Assembly: GCF_963082655.1 (NCBI RefSeq)
Contig: NC_081556.1
Coordinates: forward strand, 67,323,727 to 67,387,726
Origin: Stomoxys calcitrans
Lineage: Eukaryota > Arthropoda > Insecta > Diptera > Muscidae
DNA: 64,000 bases
Direction: 5' to 3'
Part shown: positions 62,529 through 64,000 of the stretch, one piece after another
Layout of the letters: each line of letters opens with the position of its first letter
How positions within the stretch are numbered: the stretch's first letter is position 1
The notes under the pieces: generated by a model
What the model was told of the DNA's origin: nothing
Seen by the model: the letters and a program-made list of their open reading frames with translations, nothing else
The model's database searches: none
Program-made: the position numbers and the translations under genes

Positions 62529-62757
62529 TTGGGTTGCCCAAAAAGTAATTGCGGATTTTTCATATAGTCGGCGTTGACAAATTTTTTCACAGCTTGTGAC
62601 TCTGTAATTGTATTCTTTCTTCTGTGAGTTATCAGCTGTTACTTTTAGCTTGCTTTAGAAAAAAAAGTGTAAAAAAAGTATATTTGATTAAAGTTCATTC
62701 TTAAAAATGCATTTACTTTCTTTTAAAAAATCCGCAATTACTTTTTGGGCAACCTAA
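62529..62757. mobile_element. mariner-type MITE, copy 3
   Basis: Ends TTGGGTTGCCCAAAAAGTAA and ...CTTTTTGGGCAACCTAA, with TA before the left end. It is the same sequence as the copies at 6466 and 53414, with a short deletion near 62700. Confidence 0.88.
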
Positions 62758-62848
62758 GTATATACGAACATAGAGACATACAAAAAGATATTGGTTTTTA
62801 CCTTAAAACTGGAACTATCACATAATGTAAGCAAAACTACTGCACCTT

Positions 62849-63779
62849 CTTTTTATACTCTCCACCATAGGATGAGGGTGTACTAATTTCGTCATTCTGT
62901 TTGTAACACCTCGAAATATGCGTCTAAGACCCCATAAAGTATATATATTCTTGATCGTCGTGAAATTTTGAGTCGAACTAGCCATGCCTGTCCGTCCGTC
63001 CGTCAGTTTGTCGAAAGCACGCTAACTTTTGAAGGAGTAAAGCTAACCGCTTGAAATTTTGCACAAATACTTCTTATTGGTGTAGGTCGGTTGGGATTTT
63101 AAATGGGCCAAATCGGTTCATGTTTTGATATAGCTGCCATTTAAACCGATCTTGGGTCTTGACTTCTTGAGCCTCTAGAGAGCGCAATTCTCGTCCGATT
63201 TGACTGAAACTTTGCACGTAGTGTTTTGTTATGACTTTCAAATACTGCGTTAAGCATGGTCTAAATCGTTTCATAACCTGGTATAGCTGCCATATAAACC
63301 GATATTGGGTCTTGAATTCTTGAGCTTTTAGAAGGCGCAATTTTTGTCCGATTTGGCAAAAATTTTGAATGAGGTGTTTTGATATGACTTCCAAAAACTG
63401 TGACAAGTATGGCGCAAATCGGTACACAACCTGATATAGCTGCCACATAAATTGATCTGGAATCTTGACTTCTTGAGCCACTAGAGAACGCAATTCTCAT
63501 CCGATTTGGCACAAATTTTGTACAACGGCTTCTCCCATGGCCTTTAATATACATGTGCACCCTATAGCTTGATACAGCTCCCATATTAACCGATCTCCCG
63601 ATTTAGCTTTTTGAGCCCCGAATCGGACTATAACTTGATGTAGCTTCTCCTCTATCCTAATACATTATTTTTTGTTAGCCTAAAAAGAGATACTGCGCAA
63701 AGAACTCGACAGATTCGAACCTTGGTGGAGGGTATATAAGATTCGGCCCGGCTGAACCTAACATGCTCTTACTTGTTTT
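62849..63779 (+). mobile_element. mini-me/DINE-1-type repeat, copy M14
   Basis: Complete copy with about four units, left end TTTTTATACTCTCCACCATA, GTCC run at about 62988-63005, and right end GGCCCGGCTGAACCTAACAT then CTTACTTGTTT. It resembles M1 more than the others (shared TACTGCGCAAAGAA(T/C)TCGAC). Confidence 0.86.
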
Positions 63780-64000
63780 AGCTCTCCACCAACTATTTCA
63801 TTCATTATGCATAGTATGGCCGCACAATTAGTTTCTTTGACACCTTTTAATGTTTACCTCAATGCTAAAATTAGCGCCGTTCCAAAGATGTATTTAACCG
63901 TTGCCAGCATTTTAAAATGCAAACGTTATTGTCCATAGCCGCAGCTTAAGTTACTGACTGACCTTCATGCCAAAGAACACCACGTAGGGCCACACATTCG
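63780..64000. other. Unassigned sequence at the window end
   Basis: I see no feature here. Confidence 0.35.

Overview
The window looks like A+T-rich genomic DNA from a higher fly, most probably a calyptrate (house fly, stable fly or horn fly type). The evidence is about fourteen mini-me/DINE-1-type interspersed repeats, a fragment resembling a Hermes/hobo-clade hAT transposase, dipteran-style non-LTR retrotransposon relics, and one insect cytosolic sulfotransferase gene with a 54-bp intron and a very large intron. The species call is inference. No prokaryotic or CRISPR feature is present, and I found no rRNA gene or intact tRNA gene.

Only one host gene can be supported: a three-exon, plus-strand sulfotransferase (coding exons 30202-30530, 30585-30717 and 45731-46270; 333 codons before the stop). 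The splice phases agree and the reading frame is open. Its second intron is 15,013 bp and is almost entirely transposon-derived. Everything else recognised in the window is mobile-element sequence, mostly non-autonomous or decayed.

Layout. 1-14340: mini-me-type repeats, a complete non-autonomous Helitron (1569-2895), a 2.95-kb TA-flanked inverted-repeat element, a mariner MITE, a hAT MITE and fragments of a second RNase H-bearing LINE family. 14345-19357: two head-to-tail copies of an I/LOA-like LINE with RNase H (family 1), the second carrying another LINE 3' end. 19380-24570: RTE-like relics, another mini-me repeat, tRNA-derived SINEs and a 1.1-kb hAT element with an exact 8-bp target duplication. 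24660-28920: a Jockey-like LINE interrupted by a Helitron and by an inverted-repeat MITE, which is itself interrupted by a hAT MITE. 28918-46303: a mini-me repeat and the sulfotransferase gene, whose large intron holds a pogo-like MITE, mini-me repeats, LINE family 1 and 2 fragments, a truncated Helitron with (AT)62, and a second Jockey-like LINE with a TA-flanked MITE. 46640-64000: LINE family 2 (best copy), the Hermes-like relic, a third Jockey 3' end, a mini-me repeat with a recent 250-bp triplication, mariner MITEs, LINE family 1 copy 3 followed by a separate 5' end, a large Helitron, and more mini-me repeats.

The elements do not form a pathway. What can be read is a history of insertion: LINEs are the oldest layer, and Helitrons, MITEs and mini-me elements landed in or beside them. 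Boundaries marked 'about' were judged by eye from similarity between copies inside this window.
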